DNA from: Leptospiraceae bacterium
Lineage (GTDB): Bacteria > Spirochaetota > Leptospiria > Leptospirales > Leptospiraceae
DNA: 64,000 nucleotides
NCBI GenBank assembly: GCA_016711485.1
Contig: JADJSX010000023.1
Location: forward strand, 650,001 to 714,000
Direction: 5' to 3'
The translations under genes and the position numbers were made by a program. Within the stretch, counting starts at the first letter, position 1, and every line of letters begins with the position of its first letter. Below the pieces are notes generated by a model. It saw only the letters and a list, made by a program, of their open reading frames with translations, had not been told where the DNA came from and searched no databases. Positions 53,259 through 62,760 of this stretch are shown piece by piece.

Positions 53259-53873
53259 ATGTACAAAGGTGAGAAAATTAATTCTATATCGCATTTAGTG
53301 GGAGCAAGTTTAAGTTTAATTGGCTGGATACTTTTGATTATTTTTTCGAGCTTAACACAGGATTCATGGAAAATTGTAGGTTGCACAATTTATGGATTTT
53401 CGCTTTTCTTTTTATATCTTGCATCTACTCTCTATCATAGCTTTAGAGGAAAAACAAAAGAAATACTTCAAATTTTCGATCATATCGCGATTTACATCCT
53501 AATAGCCGGAACTTACACTCCAATTACTCTTGTGACGTTACGCGGTAAGATGGGTTGGATTATTTTTGGACTCGTATGGGGGATTGCGTTAGTTGGCACT
53601 ATTTTTAAAACAGTATGGACTGGGAAATTTGATCGGATTAGCACCGCATTCTACGTGTTAGCCGGTTGGACGATTCTATTAGATATTTCAGAGCTTTATG
53701 AAAAATTCCCACGTGATGGATTTTACTGGATTTTTGCCGGTGGCGTTTTATACACAGTTGGCGCAATTTTTTATTTGAAGGATAGTATGAAGCGTAACCA
53801 CGAGATATGGCATTTTTTTGTTCTTGGAGCTAGTATTTGTCATTATGTTGCGATTTTTTTCTATTTGATTTGA
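53259..53873 (+). CDS. hemolysin III family (PAQR-like) membrane protein
   Basis: 204 residues, seven hydrophobic helices. Family signatures: INSISHLVGASLSLIGW near the start, LASTLYHSF, IFDHIAIYILIAGTYTPI and EIWHFFVLGASICHYVAIF at the end, which hold the Ser, His and Asp of the presumed metal site. Function in bacteria is uncertain despite the name. Ribosome-binding site GAGG upstream; monocistronic. It marks the return to core-type genes after the accessory island. Confidence 0.93.
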   Translation: MYKGEKINSISHLVGASLSLIGWILLIIFSSLTQDSWKIVGCTIYGFSLFFLYLASTLYHSFRGKTKEILQIFDHIAIYILIAGTYTPITLVTLRGKMGWIIFGLVWGIALVGTIFKTVWTGKFDRISTAFYVLAGWTILLDISELYEKFPRDGFYWIFAGGVLYTVGAIFYLKDSMKRNHEIWHFFVLGASICHYVAIFFYLI

Positions 53874-54010
53874 ATATACTTTCCTTTATTGTTATTTAGA
53901 AAATTGTATCACACAAATTCAGTTTTACATTTGTAAGGGAATACGAAAAAATATAATTTCAATGTCCACTATTTAGGGGATTCCAAGATCAAATTCTTCT
54001 AAAAAAGACT

Positions 54011-55639
54011 GTGGACATTTTTTTTCCACTTGCCAATTTTTTATTATTACGCCAGCCTAAAATTATGTTAGTATTGCTGATTATTTTTGCGTATACATTT
54101 GGAATGGTGTTGAGCCTTGTCGGACTTCCGCCAATGGTTGGATTTTTATTATCTGGATTTGCTTATAATTTTTTTGGTTATCCGGTTCCTGCCGGATTAG
54201 AGCAAATAGCCGATTTAGGTATTACGCTTTTACTTTTTTCCATTGGACTCAAATTGGATTTAAAAAGTTTAGCGAAACCTGAGATATGGTTTGGTTCCGT
54301 AATTCATATCGTTCTTTCTACCTTATTCTACTTTGGAATTTTATTCGCACTCAAAAAATACAGCACAAATTCACTATTTGCCACATCAGATATCACTCTC
54401 GTTATTTTAGCATTTGCATTTTCTTTTTCCAGTACAGTTTTTGCTGTGAAGGTTCTAGAAGAACGCGGGAACATGTATGCCTTTTTTGGGAAAGTTGCCA
54501 TCGGCATATTGATCATGCAGGATATTTTTGCGGTACTTTACTTATCCATAAGCGAAGGAAAAGTTCCTGGCATTGCGGCACTTGGAGTTTTTGCTCTCCC
54601 ACTTATCCGACCTCTATTATTTAAACTTTTAGATTTAGCAGGTCACGGGGAAATGTTAGTTTTATCCAGTTTATTTTTAGCTCTTGGAGTTGGGGCTGGC
54701 GGATTTTCCCTCATGGGTTTAAAAGCAGATCTGGGTGCACTTGTGATTGGAATCATGATTGGAAAACACGCAAAGGCATCCGAATTAGCAAAAGCATTTT
54801 TTAGTTTTAAAGAATTATTACTCGTAGCTTTTTTCGTTTCGATCGGGCTAAAGGGAAATCCCAGTTTTTCAATTTTCTCGGTTGCAGTATTTTTATGCCT
54901 TCTACTTCCGTTTAAGACTAGTTTTTATTTTCTCGTACTATCTAGATTTGGTTTACGCACCAGAAGTAACCTATTAGCCTCACTTTCACTTGCTAACTAT
55001 TCAGAATTCGGACTCATCGTTGCCGCTCTTGGTTCTGCACAAGGAATTTTACCCAAAGAATGGTTACTAGTAATTGCGCTTTCTGTTAGTATTAGTTTTA
55101 TTTTTGCTGCTCCCCTTAATTTATTTTCAGAAAAAATCTACGCCTACTCAAAAAAAATTCTTTGGCATTTGCAAACTAAACGGATTCATGATGAGGATAA
55201 ACATATTGAATTAGCTGGTTCCCGAATTTTAATCCTCGGAATGGGACGAATTGGAATGGGAGTTTATAAAGAACTCAAAAGTCTCAATAAAACAAATCTA
55301 ATTGGTATTGAACAAGATCCGGCACGTATCAAAAAATTAGAAAAAGAAGGATTTCAAGTTTTGTTAGGGGACGCGGGAGACTCCGACTTTTGGATTCGTT
55401 TAAAATACCTTGAGTCTCTTGAGACTATCTTTCTCGCCCTACCTGTTCATAAAATTAATGTTTATGCCGCTCAACAAGTTAAAAAATTGGGCTTAACTTG
55501 TAAACTAGCTGGAATTGCAAAATTTTCTGAAGAAGTAGAAGAACTTTCCGAAATCGGTGTCACTGCATTTAATATGTACGGTGAAGCAGGAGCTGGTCTT
55601 GTGAGTCACTATTTGAAAGAACACAAGGAGATACTCTAA
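54011..55639 (+). CDS. Kef/CPA2-type monovalent cation:proton antiporter with TrkA-N domain
   Basis: 542 residues from a GTG; an internal ATG at 54065 removes 18 residues and may be the true start, as neither has a clear ribosome-binding site. Twelve or so helices (20-370) with LPPMVGFLLSGF and ADLGITLLLFSIGLKLDLKS are typical of CPA2 exchangers. The C-terminal RCK/TrkA-N Rossmann domain begins ILILGMGRIGMGVYKEL and continues GDAGDSDFW. Probable K+ or Na+/H+ exchange regulated by nucleotide. Monocistronic. Confidence 0.9.
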   Translation: MDIFFPLANFLLLRQPKIMLVLLIIFAYTFGMVLSLVGLPPMVGFLLSGFAYNFFGYPVPAGLEQIADLGITLLLFSIGLKLDLKSLAKPEIWFGSVIHIVLSTLFYFGILFALKKYSTNSLFATSDITLVILAFAFSFSSTVFAVKVLEERGNMYAFFGKVAIGILIMQDIFAVLYLSISEGKVPGIAALGVFALPLIRPLLFKLLDLAGHGEMLVLSSLFLALGVGAGGFSLMGLKADLGALVIGIMIGKHAKASELAKAFFSFKELLLVAFFVSIGLKGNPSFSIFSVAVFLCLLLPFKTSFYFLVLSRFGLRTRSNLLASLSLANYSEFGLIVAALGSAQGILPKEWLLVIALSVSISFIFAAPLNLFSEKIYAYSKKILWHLQTKRIHDEDKHIELAGSRILILGMGRIGMGVYKELKSLNKTNLIGIEQDPARIKKLEKEGFQVLLGDAGDSDFWIRLKYLESLETIFLALPVHKINVYAAQQVKKLGLTCKLAGIAKFSEEVEELSEIGVTAFNMYGEAGAGLVSHYLKEHKEIL

Positions 55640-55735
55640 ATTAGTTTTAATTTTTTAATGTTTGCCTTTTACTCGAGTTACTTTGCCAAGATTAGAGCGG
55701 ATAATCCTTCTTTGTTTCTGTAGTTGAACTTGGGA

Positions 55736-56290
55736 TCAATCTCTTTTTGATTTAGAAGCGTTATGTAAGTCTATGATTTTATTTTGAATAAGAGAAATAT
55801 CGGCTAACTTTCCTTGCCCTTCGTCACCACAAACAACAACACCAGAAGATGGATCTAAAATTGTAACTCCATCTTTCTCTAAAGTTTGTAAATTTCTTTG
55901 CACCGCTTTGTTTGTATACATTCCGGGATTCATAGCAGGAGCTATTAGAATGGGGCAAGTCGATGCGAGATAAGTGGAAGTAACTAAGTCGTCTGCAATT
56001 CCATTTGCAAATTTTCCGATAATGTTTGCTGTTGCGGGGACAATGGCAAATACGGATGCAATGTTTTTCAGTTCGATATGCGCCATACCTGTATCGTATT
56101 CGTGAATTCGAACAGATTTACCGCTTAACGCTTCAAATGTAATCCGTCCAATAAAATGTGTCGCATGTTCGGTCATGATGACTCGAACAGGATAACCTTC
56201 TTTAGTCAAATTACGAACTAATTCACACGTCTTGTAAGCGGCAATACTACCAGTAACCGCAATTACAATTTCTTTTGCTGAATTAGTCAT
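55736..56290 (-). CDS. coaC: phosphopantothenoylcysteine decarboxylase (CoaC flavoprotein)
   Basis: 184 residues. IVIAVTGSIAAYKTCELVRN (FMN-binding start), VIMTEHATHFIG (active-site His), PATANIIGKFANGIADDL, IAPAMNPGMY (PxMNxxM-type motif) and CGDEGQGKLAD (substrate lid with Cys). Decarboxylates the product of CoaB. I chose the start at 56290, overlapping the stop of the CorC gene (ATGACTAA). The partner enzyme CoaB is encoded 29 kb away, so CoaBC is split here. Confidence 0.93.
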   Translation of the reverse strand: MTNSAKEIVIAVTGSIAAYKTCELVRNLTKEGYPVRVIMTEHATHFIGRITFEALSGKSVRIHEYDTGMAHIELKNIASVFAIVPATANIIGKFANGIADDLVTSTYLASTCPILIAPAMNPGMYTNKAVQRNLQTLEKDGVTILDPSSGVVVCGDEGQGKLADISLIQNKIIDLHNASKSKRD

Positions 56291-57623
56291 AGTCTTCTTT
56301 TGTTTGGACAAAAAGCACAGGAGCTAGGTCAAAACGGATACTGAGTATTTTGTTGCCTTGCATTTTTTCTACAGTTAGCGTCCCTTTATTGGTTGTAATT
56401 GAACTGCCTTCCGAAGGCATATCTTGGTGTTTTTCAAGAAAAAAACCAGCTATTGTTCTTACGTCCTTCATATTTTCAATTTCTTCTTCGTCGAGGATGT
56501 CTTCTAGTTCGTCTAACTCGGCTTCACCGTCTATTGTGTAAGTATCTGTTTTTACATCATGTAGAGCTTCCACTTTTACATCTGTCTCATCATGAATTGG
56601 TCCGAAAACTTCTTCCATAATATCGTCTACAGTCAAAAGTCCGGCTACTCCACCGTATTCGTCAACTACGATCGCCATATGTTTTTTGTATTTCCTCAGT
56701 TTTTGTAAAACTTTTTCTATCGAAAGAGTTTCAGGAACAAAAACGGGAGCTTGCATAATTGATTTGACTGTCGCATTTTTATTTCGATTTGTACGAGCTA
56801 ACCATTCGATTACTGCTTGGACGTGGATAACACCGATTATCTTGTCAGTGGTTTTATTGTATACAGGGTATCTTGAAAAATGATTTTTCGCAATTACTGG
56901 AAGGATTTCTTTGATTTTTTCTTCTGCAGAAAATCCAACAATACTCAGACGATGTGTCATTACTTCTTTTGCTTCGTGTTCCGAAAACTCAAATGTATTT
57001 TGGATAATCTTTAATTCTGCATTGTCAATATTACCTTGTTTGGTATGTTCTTCTAATAGAATCATCAACTCTTCTGCACTATGTACAAATTTATGATTTA
57101 AATTATTGAGTTTTAACGTTTTCATAAACTGATTCGTAATCCCGTTCATAAAATATGTAATCGGAGAAAACAAATAATAAAAGAATAACATCGGCAAGGC
57201 AGAATTAAGCGCAATGACTTCCGTGCTCTGAATAGCTATTGACTTGGGAATTAACTCACCAATAGTAATATGCATAAAAGTAATTACTATAAAAGATACT
57301 GTAATGGAAACAACGTCCAAATTCCAATTTTCTATTCCAGGAAAATCAACATGTTTTAAAATTCCATGGAGACCAACGGCCACGAATTTTTCTCCGAGCC
57401 AACCGAGAAGTAAACTAGCTATCGTAATTCCTACCTGACATACGGAGAGCATATCGTTTAGTCGGTTCAGGACAGTTTTTGTATGAGTTGCTAAGGGTCG
57501 TTTTTCTTTAATTAACTCCTCTAAACGAGAAGGTCGTAAAGATACAAATGCGAATTCAGCGGCGACAAAAAAGCCGTTGATCCCTACTAAAAGAAAGATT
57601 ATTAAAGTTTCTAAAAGAGCCAT
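56283..57623 (-). CDS. CNNM/CBS/CorC_HlyC membrane protein (hemolysin C-like)
   Basis: 446 residues. The DUF21/CNNM transmembrane domain (1-190) contains VAAEFAFVSLRPSRLEELI and ITIGELIPKSIAIQ. A CBS pair follows (EVMTHRLSIVGFSAEEK, MAIVVDEYGGVAGLLTVDD), then a C-terminal CorC_HlyC domain. These proteins are linked to Mg2+/Co2+ efflux, and TlyC homologues in Leptospira have been studied as adhesins. Stop overlaps coaC; probably co-transcribed. Confidence 0.93.
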   Translation of the reverse strand: MALLETLIIFLLVGINGFFVAAEFAFVSLRPSRLEELIKEKRPLATHTKTVLNRLNDMLSVCQVGITIASLLLGWLGEKFVAVGLHGILKHVDFPGIENWNLDVVSITVSFIVITFMHITIGELIPKSIAIQSTEVIALNSALPMLFFYYLFSPITYFMNGITNQFMKTLKLNNLNHKFVHSAEELMILLEEHTKQGNIDNAELKIIQNTFEFSEHEAKEVMTHRLSIVGFSAEEKIKEILPVIAKNHFSRYPVYNKTTDKIIGVIHVQAVIEWLARTNRNKNATVKSIMQAPVFVPETLSIEKVLQKLRKYKKHMAIVVDEYGGVAGLLTVDDIMEEVFGPIHDETDVKVEALHDVKTDTYTIDGEAELDELEDILDEEEIENMKDVRTIAGFFLEKHQDMPSEGSSITTNKGTLTVEKMQGNKILSIRFDLAPVLFVQTKEDYD

Positions 57624-57725
57624 GTTACTATTAACCTGACCCTTGGTTGTATTGAAGTTTGATTTTGTTCACCGTCTACCATAGGATTTTAATTTTTGTG
57701 TGAATAAGAGATGTTAATTTTGAGC

Positions 57726-58643
57726 TTAATTTTGGAGACTCCACGCGTCTAGCCATTCATAGGATTCAATTTCAAATTTGTATTCCTGAGTTAAAATTTC
57801 AACAAAATTTGGGGTATGTGCGGCTCCGTAAAGTAACCCTAGTTCGAGAGGAAATTCGGAGGAAAATTTGGATTTTAAAAATCCTAGAGCCACTTTATTC
57901 CTTGCGATAATAATTGCCTCACGAGGAAGCTTCATTTCCTCTAAATAACATAGATCGGAGGCAGATTTTACTAAATTCTGGGACATTTTTCGTTTAAATT
58001 TGGAGATTCTTTGTGTATATTCCAATGTATCTTTAGACTCCATATTTACGATTTCAGAGTAATCTTTTGCAATAGAATTATTGTCCCCGGATAGATTGGT
58101 GGAGAGTGAATCAAATCCGATTTTATGCGTTTGTAATAATTCCACAAATTGATTAAAATCCATATCTGCATTAATCCAATTTGCCCGAGGTTTTAAATAT
58201 TCTGTCTGGTCAGCTAGACTTAAAAATTTCGCTATTTCTGATTTTAAATCGGAGTATTTTTTTATACTACGTCGGGTGTTTGTATCATCCAAAACTTGAC
58301 TCACTAAACTTGCAGGCAATAATTTCTTTTTATAACTCGTTTGTGATTTTGGGCTTACTCGAATTCCTTCATAAAATAAATAATCTAAATCGTTAATGAT
58401 TGTTTGAATATTTTGATAGTATTGTTTGTCAGCTACATGAACTACACCAATCACTTTTAAACGAATATTGGAATCCTTTGAGACTAATGTGTAAACCGAG
58501 GTCTGCAGAGCTGATTCGGTTGTACGTAAAAACTGAACTTCCTGTGTTTGAGTTAATACAGGAATAGAAATAATAAAAAGTAAAATGAATAATAAACTAA
58601 AAAACGACTTCCTAAATGAAACCGAATCTAACATAGATTTCAT
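57726..58643 (-). CDS. TraB/GumN-like domain protein, exported
   Basis: 305 residues with an N-terminal membrane/signal segment. RLKVIGVVHVADKQYYQNIQ, DLDYLFYEGIRVS and ELGLLYGAAHTPNFVEIL match the TraB/PrgY/GumN pattern ('GvaHv', 'yEg', 'GaaH'), whose Glu and His residues form a Tiki-like metalloprotease site. Function in this organism unknown. Monocistronic. Confidence 0.8.
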   Translation of the reverse strand: MKSMLDSVSFRKSFFSLLFILLFIISIPVLTQTQEVQFLRTTESALQTSVYTLVSKDSNIRLKVIGVVHVADKQYYQNIQTIINDLDYLFYEGIRVSPKSQTSYKKKLLPASLVSQVLDDTNTRRSIKKYSDLKSEIAKFLSLADQTEYLKPRANWINADMDFNQFVELLQTHKIGFDSLSTNLSGDNNSIAKDYSEIVNMESKDTLEYTQRISKFKRKMSQNLVKSASDLCYLEEMKLPREAIIIARNKVALGFLKSKFSSEFPLELGLLYGAAHTPNFVEILTQEYKFEIESYEWLDAWSLQN

Positions 58644-58791
58644 ATTACCAAGTCGTTCTAAATAGTCACTTAAAAATTAATCAAATCATCTAGAGAAATT
58701 AGTTTAAAATCCAAACGAAAATATCGGAATGAAAAATTATTCCAATTGACCTTAATAAAAGGAATTAAATCTTGATTTAAATACAATCCCT

Positions 58792-59874
58792 ATGACAACC
58801 TCAGAAACCATTCAAAATCCCCGTAACCAAACTTTAGATATTTTAAGAGGATTAGCAATTTTTACAATGATTCTCTCAAATTTTGCGGGAGAGATGTTAC
58901 GAGCTCCTCATCCTTTTTATTTACGATTAGTTGGTTCGCTTGCCGCTCCTCTTTTTGTAATAATTGCAGGTTTTTTAATTGGTCATTCGGTGTTAAATAA
59001 GAGTTATCCTCTCTCCTACTTTTTACTGAGAGGACTTTTGATATGGGTAATGGCGGCGGTTATAGATGTATTTTTATGGGCAAGTTATCCATTTATATCA
59101 GTGGATATCTTGTATTTAACCGGATTTGCGATGCCGCTCACCGCTTTATATATGAGGGGAAATATCTCTATAAAAATACTGGTTATTTTTTTGATATTCG
59201 CTCTTTCTATTTTCTTAAAAAATATGATTGGGTATTTGGAAAAACCAAGTTTTCCTCCAATTTGGAAAGATGGTAAATTTATTTCGTTTGAAGGAGATAT
59301 AGTGATTATCCTCAAACATTGGATTATAGATGGTTGGTTTCCTATTTTCCCTTGGGTTGGTGTTGCATTTTTGGGAGGATTTTTTTCTGAAATTAGAAAT
59401 AAATACAACACTCTAAGCGTTCGAAATTTTGGATTTATTTTTTTAATTGGTCTATTCTTTTTAGGAATTGGAATTTTATTTTGGAACCAAGAATTTAGGT
59501 ATGAAACTAGGGGTAATTATACAGAATTATTTTATCCTCCTACTTTATCTTATTTCGCATTATACTTAGGTCTTATATTTTTTCTATATATAATTGTAGA
59601 ATTTAATTCTATTTTAAAAATATACACCCCTTTGCGATTACTGGGAGTTAGTCCCTTATTCTTTTATTTTTTTCATTTTTTATTGATATCCAAATTTATA
59701 GCTCCTTATTTTGGAAAAGTGGGAGAAAAGGAAGTATATCTGGATACTCAGACTTTTTTTGTAACATTTTTTCTATTAATACTACTCTGTTTATTTATTG
59801 CCTTACTTATTTTACTTTTTAAAAGACGATTTCCGCGACATCCTTTTTTAGTGAAATTTTTTATTGGTGGGTAA
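58792..59874 (+). CDS. heparan-alpha-glucosaminide N-acetyltransferase-like membrane protein (DUF1624)
   Basis: 360 residues, about ten hydrophobic helices. Begins NQTLDILRGLAIFTMILSNF, the DUF1624/HGSNAT 'R.~slDilRG' motif; later SLAAPLFVIIAGFLIGHSV and LRLLGVSPLFFYFFHFLLIS are typical. These enzymes acetylate sugars across a membrane using acetyl-CoA. Substrate unknown; an envelope polysaccharide is likely. Monocistronic. Confidence 0.85.
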   Translation: MTTSETIQNPRNQTLDILRGLAIFTMILSNFAGEMLRAPHPFYLRLVGSLAAPLFVIIAGFLIGHSVLNKSYPLSYFLLRGLLIWVMAAVIDVFLWASYPFISVDILYLTGFAMPLTALYMRGNISIKILVIFLIFALSIFLKNMIGYLEKPSFPPIWKDGKFISFEGDIVIILKHWIIDGWFPIFPWVGVAFLGGFFSEIRNKYNTLSVRNFGFIFLIGLFFLGIGILFWNQEFRYETRGNYTELFYPPTLSYFALYLGLIFFLYIIVEFNSILKIYTPLRLLGVSPLFFYFFHFLLISKFIAPYFGKVGEKEVYLDTQTFFVTFFLLILLCLFIALLILLFKRRFPRHPFLVKFFIGG

Positions 59875-59985
59875 TAGTCAGTTAACCCGAAAAGTCATAC
59901 TAATGCTAGTCGATTCAAATACGAATCGTCGTATTTATCAAAATTATGGAAACTCATTTTCGAATCTCCATAATTTTACTTTATA

Positions 59986-60303
59986 ACTCACCTTACGCGC
60001 AAGGTGAGCCCAACGTTCAAGTGATGTTTGTACCTAGCGGTGGGCTTTCCACCCAACGCTTAATGCTGTCAACTTAAGAACTAAATCTCGGACAATGACT
60101 GGTAGAATAGGCATCCTTGCCTGTTCACTGGACAGGCAGGGATGCCTATCCTACCTTAAGTCGACAGCATTAACCCATCGCTTGTTCGCTCTCCGTAAGA
60201 CTTGCTATGCCGCGGGCTATTGATATTATTAATTCATTAGCATTTTCTAATATTCTTTTGCTAGTCTCAAGTATCATAGTTTTTCTATTTTTCGTAAGGT
60301 CAG
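59986..60303. mobile_element. TTATTA-family MITE, copy D (318 bp), with nested hairpin
   Basis: TTTATA target copies at 59980-59985 and 60304-60309. Ends ACTCACCTTACGC and CGTAAGGTCAG. Contains GTACCTAGCGGTGGGCTT and CCGCGGGCTATTG blocks and, on the minus strand, the RILENANELI frame shared with the other copies. A separate 112-bp hairpin element is inserted at 60061. Its right end lies in the last codons of the acetyltransferase gene. Confidence 0.88.
60061..60172. repeat. 112-bp hairpin element nested in MITE copy D
   Basis: TAATGCTGTCAACTTAAG and CTTAAGTCGACAGCATTA are inverted with 17 of 18 matches. Inside, ATAGGCATCC/GGATGCCTAT-type arms extend the hairpin. Flanks ACCCAACGCT and ACCCATCGCT could be an imperfect 10-bp target duplication. 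No coding capacity. A third repeat family in this window. Confidence 0.75.
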
Positions 60304-60785
60304 TTTATAATTAGCTTCCTGTAAATTGACTCTTGACCATAACTATCCAATGGTTTTGCTATATATTTGGGTTCGAAATTAAACTTTTCCCAAAATTGTC
60401 CACTCCCTTGTATTGAGACTAGGCTTATGAAATAAACGTTAATCGCTTTCGCATACTGAAATAAATATTTAAGTGCAATTCGTCCAAGTCCCTTTCCTTG
60501 TGAAATTGGTAGAACTGCCAAGTCATGAATAAAAATTCCGTTTGTGTTAGGACAAAATTCTAACTTCGTATATAAATCTGGAGCATCATCTTCAAACCAA
60601 GGATGAGAAAGCAAATAAGCGAGGATTTTATTTTCCTCTACAAGAACGAAACATGTTTCAGGGGACATTTCCCATTTACTTTTTAGGACTTCTACAGATT
60701 CGGGCTCTATAGAATGATACGATTCCTTCTGAATTTGAAAAATTTCCTGCCAATCAGTCTCTAAAATTTCTCGGATTTTTACCAT
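60300..60785 (-). CDS. GNAT-family N-acetyltransferase
   Basis: 161 residues. IHDLAVLPISQGKGLGRIAL is the acetyl-CoA-binding motif A (QxxGxG/A), and FYEPKYIAKPLDSYG-like C-terminal features follow (NFEPKYI). Substrate unknown. The stop codon TGA (60300-60302) is the first part of MITE copy D, so the native 3' end may have been replaced; the conserved fold appears complete. Confidence 0.85.
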   Translation of the reverse strand: MVKIREILETDWQEIFQIQKESYHSIEPESVEVLKSKWEMSPETCFVLVEENKILAYLLSHPWFEDDAPDLYTKLEFCPNTNGIFIHDLAVLPISQGKGLGRIALKYLFQYAKAINVYFISLVSIQGSGQFWEKFNFEPKYIAKPLDSYGQESIYRKLIIN

Positions 60786-60850
60786 ATATATGCCTCTTTC
60801 TCATTTTAATTTCCCTCTTTACTTTTCCAATCTGATTTTTAGTTTAGGTT

Positions 60851-62008
60851 ATGAATCAATTTTTAATTTATCTATTCCTCATTTTAATTTCCTTACTGTA
60901 TTGTAGGACACCATTACCAAAAGAATTGTATGAACCCAAGATTCGAGTAGATTTCCAAAAAGAGAATATTCCAGTTGTATTTGTACCGGGAATCAAAGGT
61001 TCTACTTTAGTGGATAATGATAATAATACCCGATGGCTTACAAGTTCTCAAGCATTAGGTTTAACTACACCTGATTTGAGACTTTTGGGAGACTCAAAGG
61101 ATCTTATTGCAAGAGGTGCAGTTGAGCGGGTAACGGCAATTCCCCATTTAATAGATGTAGATATTTACGGTCCGTGGTTAGAGCGAATGGCAAATGAAAA
61201 AGGAATTGATTTTTACGTATTCTCTTACGATTGGCGAAAGGATAATTTAGAAACTAGAGATAGACTTTCTATGTTTCTTTCGGAGATTGGAAAAAAATAT
61301 AGCAGAAAACCGGTATTAGTCGGACATTCTATGGGTGGAATGTTATCATTTTCTGTCGTAAATCAAAATCCAAACCTAGTTGAAAAAGTCGTATATGTTG
61401 GGGTGCCATTCCGAGGTGGAATTGGATATATGAAAGATCTTTATGTAGGAGTTTCAACGGGTTTTAATTCGACAATCCAAAGTCCTTGTATGATAGCAAA
61501 GTACCAGACTGTATATGTATTTTTTCCACGACTCGGAACAAATGACTCAAAAGGTTTAGTAGAGGATAATATTGGTAATCCAATAGAGGTTGATTTTTTT
61601 AAAGAATCAGTTTGGAAGGAAAAAAAATTAGGATTTTATAACCACACCTGCAAAAAAGAAGATACTCCAAACGAGATAGAATTTCAGACTATTCTAGACC
61701 GAGCCAAACAATTTAGAGCGAGTCTTGACCCATCCCCACAAATTATAAAATCCAATCCTAGTTCACTTATTGTGACCGGGGAAAATCGAGACACTCGAAA
61801 ATCATTTCGTGCATTAGACAATTCACTAACAAAATGGGATATGGAGATTGCACCAAAGGCTGCTGGTGACGGAAGTGTTCTTTATGAACATAGCATTCCG
61901 CCTATCGGTATTTCTTTTACTACTATAAAAACGGATCATGAACACAGTGTAATGTTAAATGACAAATCTGCCCAAAAAGGGATTTTAGATTTTATTCTAA
62001 GAAAATAA
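60851..62008 (+). CDS. LCAT/lipase-like lipoprotein
   Basis: 385 residues. The signal ends ISLLYCRTP, a lipobox. IPVVFVPGIKGSTLVDNDNN and FYVFSYDWRKDNLETRDRL are the opening of lecithin:cholesterol acyltransferase-type hydrolases. VLVGHSMGGMLSFSVV holds the nucleophile Ser, and KAAGDGSVL with a later DHEHSVM could supply Asp and His. Probably an envelope phospholipase or acyltransferase. Monocistronic. Confidence 0.88.
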   Translation: MNQFLIYLFLILISLLYCRTPLPKELYEPKIRVDFQKENIPVVFVPGIKGSTLVDNDNNTRWLTSSQALGLTTPDLRLLGDSKDLIARGAVERVTAIPHLIDVDIYGPWLERMANEKGIDFYVFSYDWRKDNLETRDRLSMFLSEIGKKYSRKPVLVGHSMGGMLSFSVVNQNPNLVEKVVYVGVPFRGGIGYMKDLYVGVSTGFNSTIQSPCMIAKYQTVYVFFPRLGTNDSKGLVEDNIGNPIEVDFFKESVWKEKKLGFYNHTCKKEDTPNEIEFQTILDRAKQFRASLDPSPQIIKSNPSSLIVTGENRDTRKSFRALDNSLTKWDMEIAPKAAGDGSVLYEHSIPPIGISFTTIKTDHEHSVMLNDKSAQKGILDFILRK

Positions 62009-62133
62009 AATCCATGACACTCGGAAGTAAACGTTCGTATCAGTGTGATTTAACTTACTCAGTAAGTTAAGGAATGCAGGTTTTGGAATGTAATTCTAAT
62101 ATATATTTTAGAACATTATGAAAAATTTCTGTC

Positions 62134-62760
62134 TTAGTTTTTTGATAAATTGATTAAGTTTGTAAATCTTTGGATTATAGAATTGTGAATGGGAGTTGGG
62201 AAATTTTGATTTTTTAGTAAATGTAAAAAAACTTTTTTCTTAAATCCAGACTCTTTTAAATCTAATTCCGGTAGCGAATAAAAGCGTTTACCCTTTCGAG
62301 TGCTCAAATAAAAAACATCCAACAATGCTTTTTCCGGAGTTGCAATACGATAAGGAAGTTTGGTATCCGACCAGACAATTCCTTCTAACATCATCTCCGG
62401 TTTCATTTGAAAAAATTCAAATACTCCCAGTTTTGTTTTTACTGTCCTAGAATGAGCCGTAGTCACAACTTGTGTGCGGGTTGGGATTTGTGATAGGATT
62501 CCATGTATATGAAGAGCGGTTAATAGTGATATATACCCGTGTTCCTTTCCTAAAAGGTAAGGTGTAAGAGAAAAAGGATGGACTTCATTTTCTTTGGCAA
62601 ACGTCCATAATCCGCGAGCCACACGAATCACTTCTTTTTCTGGAGTAATGCGCGTGAGTAGTCTAGAGGCTGCGCTAGTTGAAATCCTTGTTTGAATTGC
62701 GTAGTCTCGTGTTGTAAAAATAGGAGATGACTGTAATGTTTCATATTTATGTAAATTCAT
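62134..62760 (-). CDS. abiEi: AbiEi-type antitoxin
   Basis: 208 residues. An N-terminal winged helix (TTRDYAIQTRISTSAASRLL) and central GYISLLTALHIHGILSQIP, then TPEKALLDVFYLS, agree with AbiEi antitoxins, which bind promoter inverted repeats. It overlaps the toxin gene by 14 nt and lies downstream of it, opposite to the usual antitoxin-first order. Confidence 0.85.
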   Translation of the reverse strand: MNLHKYETLQSSPIFTTRDYAIQTRISTSAASRLLTRITPEKEVIRVARGLWTFAKENEVHPFSLTPYLLGKEHGYISLLTALHIHGILSQIPTRTQVVTTAHSRTVKTKLGVFEFFQMKPEMMLEGIVWSDTKLPYRIATPEKALLDVFYLSTRKGKRFYSLPELDLKESGFKKKVFLHLLKNQNFPTPIHNSIIQRFTNLINLSKN

